NCBI GenBank assembly: GCA_035649895.1 | Contig: DASRIS010000072.1 | Coordinates: 1 to 26,290, forward strand | Direction of reading: 5' to 3' | DNA from: DASSUC01 sp035649895 | GTDB lineage: Bacteria > Actinomycetota > Actinomycetes > Mycobacteriales > Micromonosporaceae | Length of the DNA stretch: 26,290 nucleotides | In this document: positions 7,227 to 15,017 of the stretch, in pieces | Numbering within the stretch: the first letter of the stretch is position 1 | How the letters are laid out: each line of letters begins with the position of its first letter | The notes under the pieces: model-generated | Databases searched by the model: none | Told to the model about the DNA's origin: nothing | The model's input: the letters and a program-made list of their open reading frames with translations, nothing else | Translations under genes and position numbers: made by a program

Positions 7227-8267
7227 ATGGCCGAGCGCAGCAACCTGCGCGGCCGCCTCCTGGCTGGTTCGCGCCTTCTTCCCGCCATCACGGCTCTTCG
7301 CGGCCGTATCCCTCCCACCACTGCGGCGCTACGCGACCGCCTCCCGGCAAGCTCCTCCCACCTGGGCGTGGTCGTCACGGCCGTCCGGGGGCGCTTCCTG
7401 GCCAGCCCCCGGCTTGGCACGGGCGTGGTGGTCGTGTGCGTCGCCAGCCTGATAGCCACCGGGGGTGGGTACCTGCTGGAGCGGTCGGGCGAAGCGGCGC
7501 CCACCGCCTCCACGCAGCCCGTCGCCAAGGCCCCGAACCCGAACGGGTCGCCCTCACCCCGGTTGCCGGCGGTCTCGCTCCCCAAGCCGCCAAAGCCTGG
7601 ACAGCGCCTGCCGGCAGTGGGCAACCGCACCGGCAAGCCCGTGCCACCACCCCTGCCACCGGCTCCCCCGGTGCAGCCCGGCTCCGGCCCGCGTAGCTTC
7701 ACCGGCTCGTCCGCCGTTGCCCTGACGTTCGACGACGGCCCGCATCCGACGTACACGCCGCAGATCCTCGACCTGCTCCGGTCGTACGGCATCCGCGCGA
7801 CGTTCTGCGTGGTCGGCACGCAGGTACGGCAGCACCCGGCACTGGTCGCCCGGATGGTGCGCGAGGGGCACTCGCTGTGCAACCACTCGTGGCACCACGA
7901 CACGTCGCTAGGCTCGCGCACGGCCGCAGAGATCCGGTCGGACCTGACGCGCACCAACGCGGAGATCCAGCGCGCCGCCCCAGGGGCCCGGATCAGGTAC
8001 TTCCGGCAGCCAGGTGGCCGTTGGACCCCGCTGGTGATCCAGGTGGCCGCGGATCTCGGGATGATCTCTATTGACTGGGACATCGATCCCAGGGACTGGG
8101 ACCGCCCGCCTGCGCAGCAGATCGCCGACTACGTGATCCGGTACACCCGGCGCGGCTCGATCGTGCTGATGCACGATGGGGGCGGTGACCGGTCCACCAC
8201 AGTCGCCGCCTGCCGCATGATCCTGCCCAACCTCAAGTCCCGGTTCACGCTGATCGCGCTGCGGTGA
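7227..8267 (+). CDS. Membrane-anchored polysaccharide deacetylase (CE4, NodB domain)
   Basis: It should remove N- or O-acetyl groups from cell-wall or chitin-like glycans outside the membrane. An arginine-rich cytoplasmic N-terminus is followed by one membrane segment at about residues 64-80 (VVVVCVASLIATGGGYLL), a proline-rich linker to about 160, and a NodB domain to residue 346. All five CE4 motifs are visible: TFDDGP (D169, D170), HSWHH with metal-binding H220 and H224, RQPGG, DWDIDPRDW, and LMHDGGG. The domain appears catalytically complete. The start follows GGAG seven bases upstream. The long Pro/Lys linker suits a protein reaching into the wall. Peptidoglycan GlcNAc deacetylase is the likeliest role; chitin-oligosaccharide deacetylase is possible given the chitin-type locus downstream, but the tRNA cluster separates them. 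Confidence 0.9.
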   Translation: MAERSNLRGRLLAGSRLLPAITALRGRIPPTTAALRDRLPASSSHLGVVVTAVRGRFLASPRLGTGVVVVCVASLIATGGGYLLERSGEAAPTASTQPVAKAPNPNGSPSPRLPAVSLPKPPKPGQRLPAVGNRTGKPVPPPLPPAPPVQPGSGPRSFTGSSAVALTFDDGPHPTYTPQILDLLRSYGIRATFCVVGTQVRQHPALVARMVREGHSLCNHSWHHDTSLGSRTAAEIRSDLTRTNAEIQRAAPGARIRYFRQPGGRWTPLVIQVAADLGMISIDWDIDPRDWDRPPAQQIADYVIRYTRRGSIVLMHDGGGDRSTTVAACRMILPNLKSRFTLIALR

Positions 8268-8328
8268 ACGCTTCGCGGCGGCTCGCTGGGCCTGCCCCTG
8301 CTCGTGGCCCTGGTCAGGGCGTTGGCGG

Positions 8329-8363
8329 CGCCTGGGGGATTGATTTTTGCGATCCCCCAGGCG
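8329..8363 (+). terminator. Strong hairpin terminator after the deacetylase gene
   Basis: CGCCTGGGGGAT (8329-8340) and ATCCCCCAGGCG (8352-8363) form a perfect 12-bp stem around an 11-base loop containing TTTTT. It lies 62 bases after the deacetylase stop and before the tRNA cluster. There is no T-tail, as is common for actinobacterial terminators. Confidence 0.85.
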
Positions 8364-8446
8364 TCACGTATGCTTGCTGGGCCTCCGGCGGGGCCGGATG
8401 GGAGCCACACCCGCGCAGCGCTTGTGTGCGATGATTGCGGGGCCCG

Positions 8447-8519
8447 GCCCCCATCGTCTAGTGGCCCAGGACGCCGCCCTTTCAAGGCGGTAGCACGGGT
8501 TCGAATCCCGTTGGGGGCA
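8447..8519 (+). tRNA. tRNA-Glu (anticodon UUC)
   Basis: The acceptor GCCCCCA (8447-8453) pairs with TGGGGGC (8512-8518), with discriminator A at 8519. The anticodon stem CCGCC/GGCGG encloses CTTTCAA, giving anticodon TTC. The T-loop is GGGTTCGAATCCC. The 3' CCA is not encoded. It is first in a Glu-Asp-Phe cluster that is a common actinobacterial arrangement. Confidence 0.96.
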
Positions 8520-8538
8520 CGCCGGTCTTACCGGTTCA

Positions 8539-8612
8539 GGTCCTGTGGAGCAGTTGGAGTGCTCGCCGCCCTGTCAAGGCGGAGGTCGCGGGTTCAAGTC
8601 CCGTCAGGACCG
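8539..8612 (+). tRNA. tRNA-Asp (anticodon GUC)
   Basis: The acceptor GGTCCTG (8539-8545) pairs with CAGGACC (8605-8611), with discriminator G at 8612. The loop CTGTCAA between CCGCC and GGCGG gives anticodon GTC. The T-arm is CGGGTTCAAGTCCCG. No CCA is encoded. It lies 19 bases after tRNA-Glu. Confidence 0.96.
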
Positions 8613-8623
8613 CGCAATAGCGC

Positions 8624-8700
8624 GGCCAGGTAGCTCAGTTGGTACGAGCGTCCGACTGAAAATCGGAAGGTCGGCGGTTCGACCCCGCCCCTGGCCACCA
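8624..8700 (+). tRNA. tRNA-Phe (anticodon GAA), CCA encoded
   Basis: The acceptor GGCCAGG (8624-8630) pairs with CCTGGCC (8690-8696), with discriminator A and an encoded CCA at 8698-8700. The loop CTGAAAA between TCCGA and TCGGA gives anticodon GAA. It is the only one of the three tRNAs with a genomic CCA and the last of the cluster. Confidence 0.96.
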
Positions 8701-8734
8701 GCCTAAACAGGGTCATCGGCTGATCTCTTTAGGC
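8701..8734 (+). terminator. Weak hairpin after tRNA-Phe
   Basis: GCCTAAA (8701-8707) pairs with TTTAGGC (8728-8734) across 20 bases, immediately after the tRNA 3' end. It may end the tRNA transcript or act as a processing signal. Confidence 0.45.
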
Positions 8735-8845
8735 CCGAATGGCAAAGGATCATGCGCTCCGCGTTCTCGACACGTAGCTCTTGCAGCGCCGGCACTCGAG
8801 TCGGAGCGCACGAAGCCTCTGCGTCGCGCGAGTCAGCCATGGCGC

Positions 8846-8878
8846 GGACCCCTACAGGTGAGGTCTCTCTCACGGTCC
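8846..8878. terminator. Bulged hairpin after the ROK gene
   Basis: GGACC (8846-8850) with GGTCC (8874-8878) encloses GTGAG (8858-8862) with CTCAC (8869-8873), leaving a 7-base bulge on one side. It sits 33 bases beyond the ROK stop, which is read leftward, so it may terminate that gene. The rest of the gap 8735-8910 shows nothing recognisable. Confidence 0.35.
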
Positions 8879-8910
8879 GAGGTGCCTCTGCTCCACCGAC
8901 ACGGTGTGGG

Positions 8911-10095
8911 TCACCCGAAGCGGGGTTCGAAGATGAGCCGCCACGCCTCGTCCACCGCACGGGCGATGGCGCCGTAGAGCACGCCGCTTTCGCCGAGCGC
9001 GCTCGATACCACCGGCGGCCGGAGGGGGGACAGCTCCGCGATGCGAGCCGAGATCTGCTCGCCGAGCAGGTCCAGGTTGCCGCCGACGCCACCGCCGAGC
9101 ACGACGACCTCAGGATCCAGCACGGCCGCAACGGCGACGACCAGCGTGCCGATGCGCCGCCCCTCTGCCTCTACCACGGCCAGCGCCTTCGCGTCGCCGG
9201 CTGCGGCCGCGGTGAACACCTCCTTGGCCGTCCTGATCCTCAGCCCGCTGGCCTGAGCGGCGCGCGCGACTCCGGAGGCGGCCACCACCGTTTCGGTGGC
9301 ACCGTGCCAGCGCGCCTCTTCGCTGGTCATGCTGTCCCCGTCCAACGCTGGTATGTACGACACCTCGCCAGCGGCGCCACGGGCACCGGTGTATGGCCGG
9401 CCATTGATGATGATCCCCATGCCGACCCCGGTACCGATCGATATCAGCACGAAGTGGTCCTTGCCCTTGCCTTGGCCGTACACATGTTCGCCCACGGCCG
9501 CCAGGTTGACGTCGTTCTCCAGGGCGATGCGCATGTCCAGCGTCTGGCGTAGCTGGTCGACCAGCCCGAGCCGGCCCCAGTCTGGAAGGTTCGGCGCGAA
9601 CTCCACCCGACCCGACGAGGGATCGAAGACACCGGGACTGCCGACCACGGCGCAGGTGATCGAGGCACGTTCGACGCCCGCCGCAGCCACCGCCTCGTCG
9701 GCGAGCCGACGGGCGCGGCGGACCAGGTCCGCCGCGGTGCGGGCCGAGTTTCGCCCATCCCGCCGGGCCAGAAACTGCCCACGCAGGTCGGCGACGGCGA
9801 CGCGGATCCACTCACGGCCGATGTCCATGCCAAGGACGTGGGCGGCTCCGGCGTTCATGTCGTACAGCGAGGTCACCGGGCCGGGCCGGCCGGCCAGCTG
9901 ACCGGCGGCGTGTGCCAGCCCGGCATCGACCAGGCCGGCGAGGGCGGCCGAGACGGTCGGCTTGGACAGTCCGGTCAGCCGAGCGAGCTGCACCCGGGAC
10001 GCCGGCCCTGTCTCGCGCAGCCGGTCGAGCAGCAGCCGCTCGTTCATCACGCGCAGCAGCCGGGGGTTGCCGAGCTGCTCGCTCGGGTTCGGCAT
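8911..10095 (-). CDS. ROK-family transcriptional regulator lacking the zinc motif
   Basis: This is a probable repressor of the divergent sugar-transport genes, using a bound sugar or sugar phosphate as effector. Of its 394 residues, about 10-75 form a winged helix-turn-helix (RVQLARLTGLSKPTVSAAL) and the rest is an actin-fold ROK domain: DIGREWIRVAVADL, VVGSPGVFD, ALENDVNLAAVGE with the family aspartate, ISIGTGVGMGI, and VVVLGGGVGGNLDLL. After GARGAAGEV the usual GH of ROK proteins is replaced by SYIP, and the CxCGxxGCxE zinc-binding segment is absent; no cysteine is found there. This argues against sugar-kinase activity or a structure dependent on zinc. AGGAGG lies about nine bases before the ATG. 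Its 151-bp gap to the XylF-like gene is the expected site of its operator. Confidence 0.93.
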   Translation of the reverse strand: MPNPSEQLGNPRLLRVMNERLLLDRLRETGPASRVQLARLTGLSKPTVSAALAGLVDAGLAHAAGQLAGRPGPVTSLYDMNAGAAHVLGMDIGREWIRVAVADLRGQFLARRDGRNSARTAADLVRRARRLADEAVAAAGVERASITCAVVGSPGVFDPSSGRVEFAPNLPDWGRLGLVDQLRQTLDMRIALENDVNLAAVGEHVYGQGKGKDHFVLISIGTGVGMGIIINGRPYTGARGAAGEVSYIPALDGDSMTSEEARWHGATETVVAASGVARAAQASGLRIRTAKEVFTAAAAGDAKALAVVEAEGRRIGTLVVAVAAVLDPEVVVLGGGVGGNLDLLGEQISARIAELSPLRPPVVSSALGESGVLYGAIARAVDEAWRLIFEPRFG

Positions 10096-10246
10096 GGCGT
10101 ACGTCCTCCTGTCCTGGCCGGGACGCCGGCGGCAAGGTGATCTCGGATCGAGGGTAGCGATCGTAGCCAGTAGAAAGATACCTTTTTTATCAACTTCGCC
10201 ACGACTCTCTCATCCACTGCGGATTTCATCACGGGAGGCGCTCGAG
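10096..10246. promoter_or_regulatory. Divergent ROK/importer control region with candidate operator
   Basis: The gap is AT-rich around 10171-10202. GATA (10177-10180) and TATC (10188-10191) form a short dyad about CCTTTTT. The block TTATCAACTTCGCCAC (10187-10202) recurs almost exactly in front of the GH20 gene at 13244-13262. This suits a ROK-type operator, which tends to be AT-rich and dyadic. The binding-protein ribosome site GGGAGG lies at about 10233-10238. Confidence 0.55.
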
Positions 10247-11332
10247 ATGTATCGAAGAGGACTCCTCAGTCCGGCCGTTGCCGCGCTGCTGGCGCTGAGC
10301 CTGACGACCGTGGGCTGCGACAGCGAGCAGGCCGGTGAAACCTCCACCGAAGGCAAGACCATCGCGCTGCTGCTGCCTGAGTCGAAGACGACCCGCTACG
10401 AGGCGTTCGACCGGCCGCTGTTCGAGGCCAAGGTCAAGACCCTGTGCGCCGCCTGCAATGTCCTGTACTTCAACGCCGACCAGGATGCCGCCAAGCAGCA
10501 ACAACAGGTCGAGACCGCCCTCGCGCAAGGCGCCGACGTACTGGTGCTCGACGCGGTGGACGCAGCGGCCGTCGCGCCGCTGGTCAACCAGGCCAAGCAG
10601 AAGAAGGTGCCGGTGGTCGCGTACGACCGGCTCATCTCCGGCATCGACTATGCGTACTACGTCTCGTTCAACAACGTCCGCGTCGGCGAGATGCAGGGCC
10701 AGGCGCTGCTGGACGCGATGAACGAACGGGGCACCACCGCCAAGGGCAAGATCGTCATGATCCACGGCGCGCCCACCGACCCCAGCTCGGCGGATTACAA
10801 GAAGGGCGCGCACAGCGTCCTCGACGGCAAGGTCGCGATCGGCCGTGAGTTCGACACCCCGGACTGGAGCCCGGACAAGGCGCAGCAGGAGATGGAGCAG
10901 GCCATCACGGCGCTGGGGCGCGACAGCATCGTCGGCGTGCTCTCCGCTAACGACGGCATGGCCAGCGGCGCCATCGCGGCGATGAAGCGCGCCGGCTTCG
11001 CCAAGCTCCCGCCCGTCACCGGCCAGGACGCCGAGCTCGCCGCCGTGCAACGCATCCTGACCGGCGAACAGCATATGACGATCTACCTGGACATCCGGGC
11101 CGAGGCAGAGAAATCGGCCGAGCTGGCTGTGGCGCTGAGCAGGGGTGAGCAGCCGGGCGCACCCACCACGGTGGACAACGGGACCGCGAAGATCCCAGCG
11201 TTCCTGCTGGACCCGATCCCGGTCACCGCCGACAAGATCAAGGACACCATCCTCAAGGACGGCTTCTACAAGGCCAGCGAGATCTGCACCGGGGAGGTCG
11301 CGCCGGCGTGCGCGAAGGTGGGCATCCAGTAG
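10247..11332 (+). CDS. XylF-type sugar ABC transporter substrate-binding lipoprotein
   Basis: This is a periplasmic-binding-protein-fold lipoprotein that would capture a monosaccharide for the ATPase and permease that follow. The ATG at 10247 is chosen over upstream in-frame starts because GGGAGG precedes it and a lipoprotein signal follows (MYRRGLL, hydrophobic stretch, TTVGC with Cys24). The 361 residues match the XylF/RbsB cluster: TIALLLPESKTTRYEAFDRP, ADVLVLDAVDAAAV, VVAYDRLISG and SANDGMASGAIAAM. XylF-type proteins are usually annotated for D-xylose. No xylose catabolic gene is nearby and the neighbours suggest amino sugars, so the ligand is open. It is the first gene of a tightly packed operon with 1-base and 4-base overlaps. 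Confidence 0.92.
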   Translation: MYRRGLLSPAVAALLALSLTTVGCDSEQAGETSTEGKTIALLLPESKTTRYEAFDRPLFEAKVKTLCAACNVLYFNADQDAAKQQQQVETALAQGADVLVLDAVDAAAVAPLVNQAKQKKVPVVAYDRLISGIDYAYYVSFNNVRVGEMQGQALLDAMNERGTTAKGKIVMIHGAPTDPSSADYKKGAHSVLDGKVAIGREFDTPDWSPDKAQQEMEQAITALGRDSIVGVLSANDGMASGAIAAMKRAGFAKLPPVTGQDAELAAVQRILTGEQHMTIYLDIRAEAEKSAELAVALSRGEQPGAPTTVDNGTAKIPAFLLDPIPVTADKIKDTILKDGFYKASEICTGEVAPACAKVGIQ

Positions 11333-12054
11333 TGGTCCTGTCGGTACGCGACATCAGCAAGCGCTTCGACGCGGTCCAGGCTCTCGACAGGGTGGGCCTG
11401 GACCTCGCCGCGGGAGAGGTGCTGGCCCTCGTCGGCGACAACGGAGCGGGAAAGTCCACCCTGATCAAGGTGATCGCCGGCGTGGTCGATGCCGACTCCG
11501 GATCGGTCACGTTCAACGGCCAGCCGGCCCGCATCGCGCGCCCGCACGACGCCCAGGCGCTCGGCATCGCAACGGTCTACCAGGATCTTGCGCTGTGCGA
11601 GAACCTCAACGTGGTCGCGAACCTCTTCCTCGGCACCGAGCGGCAACGCTTCGCACTGCTGCGGCAGATCTCCATGGAGCGCACCGCGCGTGAGCTGCTG
11701 CGCTCGCTGAACGTACGGATACCCGACGTCCGCGTGCCGGTGTCAATGCTGTCCGGAGGCCAGCGCCAGTCGGTGGCCATCGCCCGCGCACTGCTCGGCG
11801 AGCCCCGGGTGGTGATCCTCGACGAGCCCACAGCGGCGCTCGGCGTCGAGCAGACTGCCCAGGTGCTCGCCGTGATCCGCCGGCTTCGCCAGCGCGGCCT
11901 GGCCGTCCTGCTGATCTCGCACAACCTCGTCGACGTGTGGGCGGTGAGTGACCGGATCTCGGTGCTGCGACTGGGTCGCAACGCCGGGGAGTTCCGCACG
12001 GCAGGGACGGACCAGGACACGATCGTCGCGGCGATCACCGGAGCCGGGGCATGA
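11332..12054 (+). CDS. XylG-type sugar ABC transporter ATPase, single domain
   Basis: It energises uptake through the adjoining permease by ATP hydrolysis. The GTG at 11332 shares one base with the preceding TAG stop, with AAGGTGGG about eight bases upstream; a GTG at 11308 is a less likely alternative. In the 240-residue protein the Walker A motif GDNGAGKST is at 35-43 (K41), the signature LSGGQ at 140-144, and Walker B VILDEP with D164/E165; the switch histidine is in LLISHN. There is only one nucleotide-binding domain, unlike the tandem XylG/RbsA of enterobacteria but normal for many actinobacteria, so it should act as a homodimer. Confidence 0.94.
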   Translation: MVLSVRDISKRFDAVQALDRVGLDLAAGEVLALVGDNGAGKSTLIKVIAGVVDADSGSVTFNGQPARIARPHDAQALGIATVYQDLALCENLNVVANLFLGTERQRFALLRQISMERTARELLRSLNVRIPDVRVPVSMLSGGQRQSVAIARALLGEPRVVILDEPTAALGVEQTAQVLAVIRRLRQRGLAVLLISHNLVDVWAVSDRISVLRLGRNAGEFRTAGTDQDTIVAAITGAGA

Positions 12055-13190
12055 AGCGGACCGGCCTGGACTACCTGCCGGCCCTGGCCGGCATCGTGGT
12101 CATCGCGGCCGTCTTCGGTGTCCTCAGCGAGCACTTCCTCTCGCCGGAGAACCTCACCAACCTACTGCTGCAGATGGTGCCCACCGGCACCATCTCGCTG
12201 GGCATCATCATGGTGCTGCTGCTGGGCGAGATCGACCTGTCCGCCGGCTCGGTCAGCGGGCTCACCGCCGTGGTCATGGCGGTCCTCACCGCCCACCACC
12301 ACCTGCCAGTGGCGCTCGCCGTCGCTGCGGCAGTCGCGGCCGGGACGGTGATCGGCGTGCTGCACGGGCTGATCTTCGCCCGCCTCGGCGTACCCTCGTT
12401 CATCATCACCCTGGCCGGGCTCATCGGCTGGCAGGGCCTGCTGCTGTACCTGCTTCGTCGGGGCGGCACGATCAACCTGCCGTTCACCGGCTTCGTCGCC
12501 CGGCTCAGCGACACCTGGCTCCCGCCATGGCTGTCCTGGGCCCTGCTGGTCGGCAGCCTCGCCGCGTGGGCCGCCGCGACAGTGCTCGTACGGCGGCTGC
12601 GCGTCGGGGCTGGGCTGCCAGTCGCCCCCGCCTGGCGCGCCGCCCTGCCGCTGGGGGTGGTGGGGCTGGTCCTCACCGCGGGCCTTGTGACGCTCAGCGC
12701 CGACCGCGGCGTGCCGCTGCTTCTGGTGATTTTTGCGACGCTGGTGGTCGCGCTGGACCTCGCGCTGCGGCACACGGTGGTCGGGCAGCACATGCTCGCC
12801 ATCGGCGGCAACGTCGAGGCGGCGCGCCGGGCGGGCATCAACGTGACCGGCGTGCGCGTGCTGGCGTTCGCCACCTGCAGCACGCTCGCCGCCATCGGCG
12901 GCATTCTCGCGGCGAGCCGGCTCGCTGCGGTGAACCAGAGCTCCGGCGGCAGCGACATCCTGCTCATGGCGATTGCGGCGGCGGTGATCGGCGGGGTGAG
13001 CCTGTTCGGCGGGCGCGGCAGCGCGTACGCCGCGCTGCTCGGCATTCTCGTCATCCAGTCGATCACCAACGGCATGCTGCTGCTCAACGTCGACTCGTCC
13101 GTGCGGCTCATGGTGACCGGCGTCGTGCTCGCCGTCGCCGTGGCCGCCGACTCCCTGGCCGGGCGCTCCCGCATGGCCCGGACGATCTAG
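12051..13190 (+). CDS. XylH-type sugar ABC transporter permease
   Basis: This 379-residue integral membrane protein forms the channel for the sugar delivered by the upstream binding protein. It is dominated by hydrophobic segments. Family features include VPTGTISLGIIMVLLLGEIDLSAGSV near the start, GVPSFIITLAGL, GGNVEAARRAGINV (the cytoplasmic loop that meets the ATPase) and SLFGGRGSAYAALLGI. The ATG overlaps the ATPase stop (ATGA), indicating translational coupling. A loop near residues 180-205 (AAATVLVRRLRVGAGLP), with its Arg cluster, fits the XylH subgroup, which is longer than RbsC. It ends 162 bases before the GH20 gene. Confidence 0.93.
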   Translation: MKRTGLDYLPALAGIVVIAAVFGVLSEHFLSPENLTNLLLQMVPTGTISLGIIMVLLLGEIDLSAGSVSGLTAVVMAVLTAHHHLPVALAVAAAVAAGTVIGVLHGLIFARLGVPSFIITLAGLIGWQGLLLYLLRRGGTINLPFTGFVARLSDTWLPPWLSWALLVGSLAAWAAATVLVRRLRVGAGLPVAPAWRAALPLGVVGLVLTAGLVTLSADRGVPLLLVIFATLVVALDLALRHTVVGQHMLAIGGNVEAARRAGINVTGVRVLAFATCSTLAAIGGILAASRLAAVNQSSGGSDILLMAIAAAVIGGVSLFGGRGSAYAALLGILVIQSITNGMLLLNVDSSVRLMVTGVVLAVAVAADSLAGRSRMARTI

Positions 13191-13220
13191 GTCCTGCGCG
13201 TTCGGTACAGGAGTCAGGGC

Positions 13221-13262
13221 GAAAAGTTAGTTAAGAACATTGCTTATCAACAAGCTCGCCAC
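13221..13262. promoter_or_regulatory. Candidate ROK-type operator/promoter before GH20
   Basis: The AT-rich patch contains the dyad TAAG (13232-13235) and CTTA (13243-13246). It also has TTATCAAC followed by CTCGCCAC (13244-13262), nearly the same block as at 10187-10202 apart from a three-base insertion. Its position about 90 bases before the GH20 start suits an operator for an independent promoter of the hydrolase/importer operon. GGAGG lies just before the ATG at 13353. Confidence 0.5.
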
Positions 13263-13352
13263 TATGGTGAGGAAATTGAACGACCAAGGTCAATATAAAG
13301 ATCCCGCCGGCGGGTCCGGTCCCGCGGCGCCGGAGCGTTCCGGAGGTGGCCC

Positions 13353-14957
13353 ATGGCCATCCGCAGCCCACACCGCCGACCTTTGGCCTTAGTGCTCGCG
13401 CTCGTCACCGGTGCAGGATGGGCGGCCGCCATCACCTCGCCCGCGGATGCGGCGGTCGCGGTCTCCTTCAGCTCGGTCGTCCCGGCACCGGTGAGCACGA
13501 CGCCGGCGGCCGGGGTCACATACCAGATCACCTCAGCCACGACGCTCTACATCGAGCCCGGTTCGGCCGCTGCCGCCGGCATCGCCGGGCAGCTCGCCAC
13601 GATCCTGCGCCGATCCACCGGATACCCGCTCCCGATCGCCGATGCGCCCAGCCCCATACCGGCCGGCGGGATCGCCCTGCTGCTGTCGGGGGCGCCGCCC
13701 AGCGTCGGTTCCGAGGGCTACCAGCTGGATGTCACCGGCGCCACCATCGTGCTGCGCGCCAACCAGCCAGCGGGCCTGTTCTACGCCGTGCAGACGCTGC
13801 GCCAGCTGCTGCCGCCCGAGGCCGAGAGCGCCACTGTGCAGCCTGGACCGTGGCCGGTGCCGGGCGGGCACATCGTCGACTACCCGCGGTTCCCACACCG
13901 CGGCGCCATGCTCGACGTCTCCCGGCACTTCTTCCCGGTGGCCGTGGTGAAGCGCTACCTCGACGAGATCGCGCTGTACAAGGTCAACCGCCTGCACCTG
14001 CACCTCTCGGACGACCAGGGCTGGCGCATCGTCATCAACAGCTGGCCAAACCTCGCCATCTACGGCGGAAGCACCGAGGTCGGTGGCGGCCCGGGCGGCT
14101 ACTACACGCAAGCCGAGTACCAGGACATCGTCGCGTACGCCGCAGCCCGGTACATCATGATCATTCCCGAGATCGACATGCCTGGCCACACCAACGCGGC
14201 GCTCGCCTCGTACGCCGAGCTCAACTGCGACGGTGTGGCGCCCAAGCTCTACACCGGCACCAGGGTCGGGTTCAGCTCGCTCTGCGTGAGCAAGGAGATC
14301 ACGTACACCTTCATCAACGACGTGCTGGGCGAGATCGCGGCGCTCACCCCCGGGCCATACCTGCACGTCGGCGGCGACGAGGCCGACTCGACCAGCGAGG
14401 CCGACTACGACACCTTCATGACCCGGGTGCAGCAGATCGTGGCGGCGCGCGGCAAGACCGTTCTCGGCTGGCACGACATCGCCAATGCCCCGCTCCTACC
14501 CTCCACCGTCGCGCAGTTCTGGGGAACCACCACGTCCAATGCGGCGCTCGCGGCGGCCGTGCAGAACGGCACGAAGGTTGTCATGTCACCGGCCAACCAT
14601 GTCTACCTGGACATGAAGTACAACGCCCGCACGCGCCTCGGCCTGCGCTGGGCCGGCTTCATCGAGGTGCAGGACGCGTACGGCTGGGACCCGGGCAACT
14701 ACCTGACCGGCGTCGGCGAAGCATCGGTGCTTGGCGTCGAAGCTCCACTGTGGAGCGAGACTATCCAGACGCTCGCCGACATCGAGTACATGGCGTTCCC
14801 ACGGCTGCCTGCGATCGCCGAGCTCGGCTGGTCGCCCTGGAGCACCCACAGCTGGACGACGTTCGGGCCGCGGCTGGGCGCCCAGGGTCCGCGCTGGCGG
14901 GTCATGGGCGTCAACTACTACCAGTCCAAGCAGGTGGCCTGGCCGGTCGGATCCTGA
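13353..14957 (+). CDS. Secreted GH20 beta-N-acetylhexosaminidase
   Basis: It should release terminal GlcNAc (or GalNAc) from chito-oligosaccharides outside the cell by substrate-assisted catalysis. Of 534 residues, about 1-34 form a Sec signal peptide (cleavage near ADAA). A GH20b-type alpha/beta domain follows (TLYIEPGS to RQLLPPE), then the catalytic barrel from HRGAMLDVSRHFF. HLHLSDDQGWR, IPEIDMPGH and the catalytic pair D342-E343 in HVGGDEAD are all present, as is WSET near the end. GGAGG precedes the ATG by six bases. It lies 60 bases before the exo-glucosaminidase gene and heads the hydrolytic part of the locus. Lacto-N-biosidase activity also occurs in GH20, but the neighbours favour chitin or chitosan fragments. 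Confidence 0.95.
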   Translation: MAIRSPHRRPLALVLALVTGAGWAAAITSPADAAVAVSFSSVVPAPVSTTPAAGVTYQITSATTLYIEPGSAAAAGIAGQLATILRRSTGYPLPIADAPSPIPAGGIALLLSGAPPSVGSEGYQLDVTGATIVLRANQPAGLFYAVQTLRQLLPPEAESATVQPGPWPVPGGHIVDYPRFPHRGAMLDVSRHFFPVAVVKRYLDEIALYKVNRLHLHLSDDQGWRIVINSWPNLAIYGGSTEVGGGPGGYYTQAEYQDIVAYAAARYIMIIPEIDMPGHTNAALASYAELNCDGVAPKLYTGTRVGFSSLCVSKEITYTFINDVLGEIAALTPGPYLHVGGDEADSTSEADYDTFMTRVQQIVAARGKTVLGWHDIANAPLLPSTVAQFWGTTTSNAALAAAVQNGTKVVMSPANHVYLDMKYNARTRLGLRWAGFIEVQDAYGWDPGNYLTGVGEASVLGVEAPLWSETIQTLADIEYMAFPRLPAIAELGWSPWSTHSWTTFGPRLGAQGPRWRVMGVNYYQSKQVAWPVGS

Positions 14958-15004
14958 CGGGTGGCCGGTACGTCGCACCTTCTATGAGAAACGATGCCCC
15001 CAAC

Positions 15005-15011
15005 AAGGAGG
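15005..15011 (+). promoter_or_regulatory. Ribosome binding site fixing the GTG start of the GH2 gene
   Basis: AAGGAGG lies six bases before the GTG at 15018. An in-frame ATG at 14994 lies upstream of this site and lacks its own, so the GTG start is preferred. Confidence 0.75.
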
Positions 15012-15017
15012 TCATCC

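Noticed and set aside
8703..9131. 142-codon minus-strand frame beside the tRNAs, considered as an integrase remnant
   Set aside because: No integrase motif is visible and most of it is out of frame with, and inside, the ROK gene.
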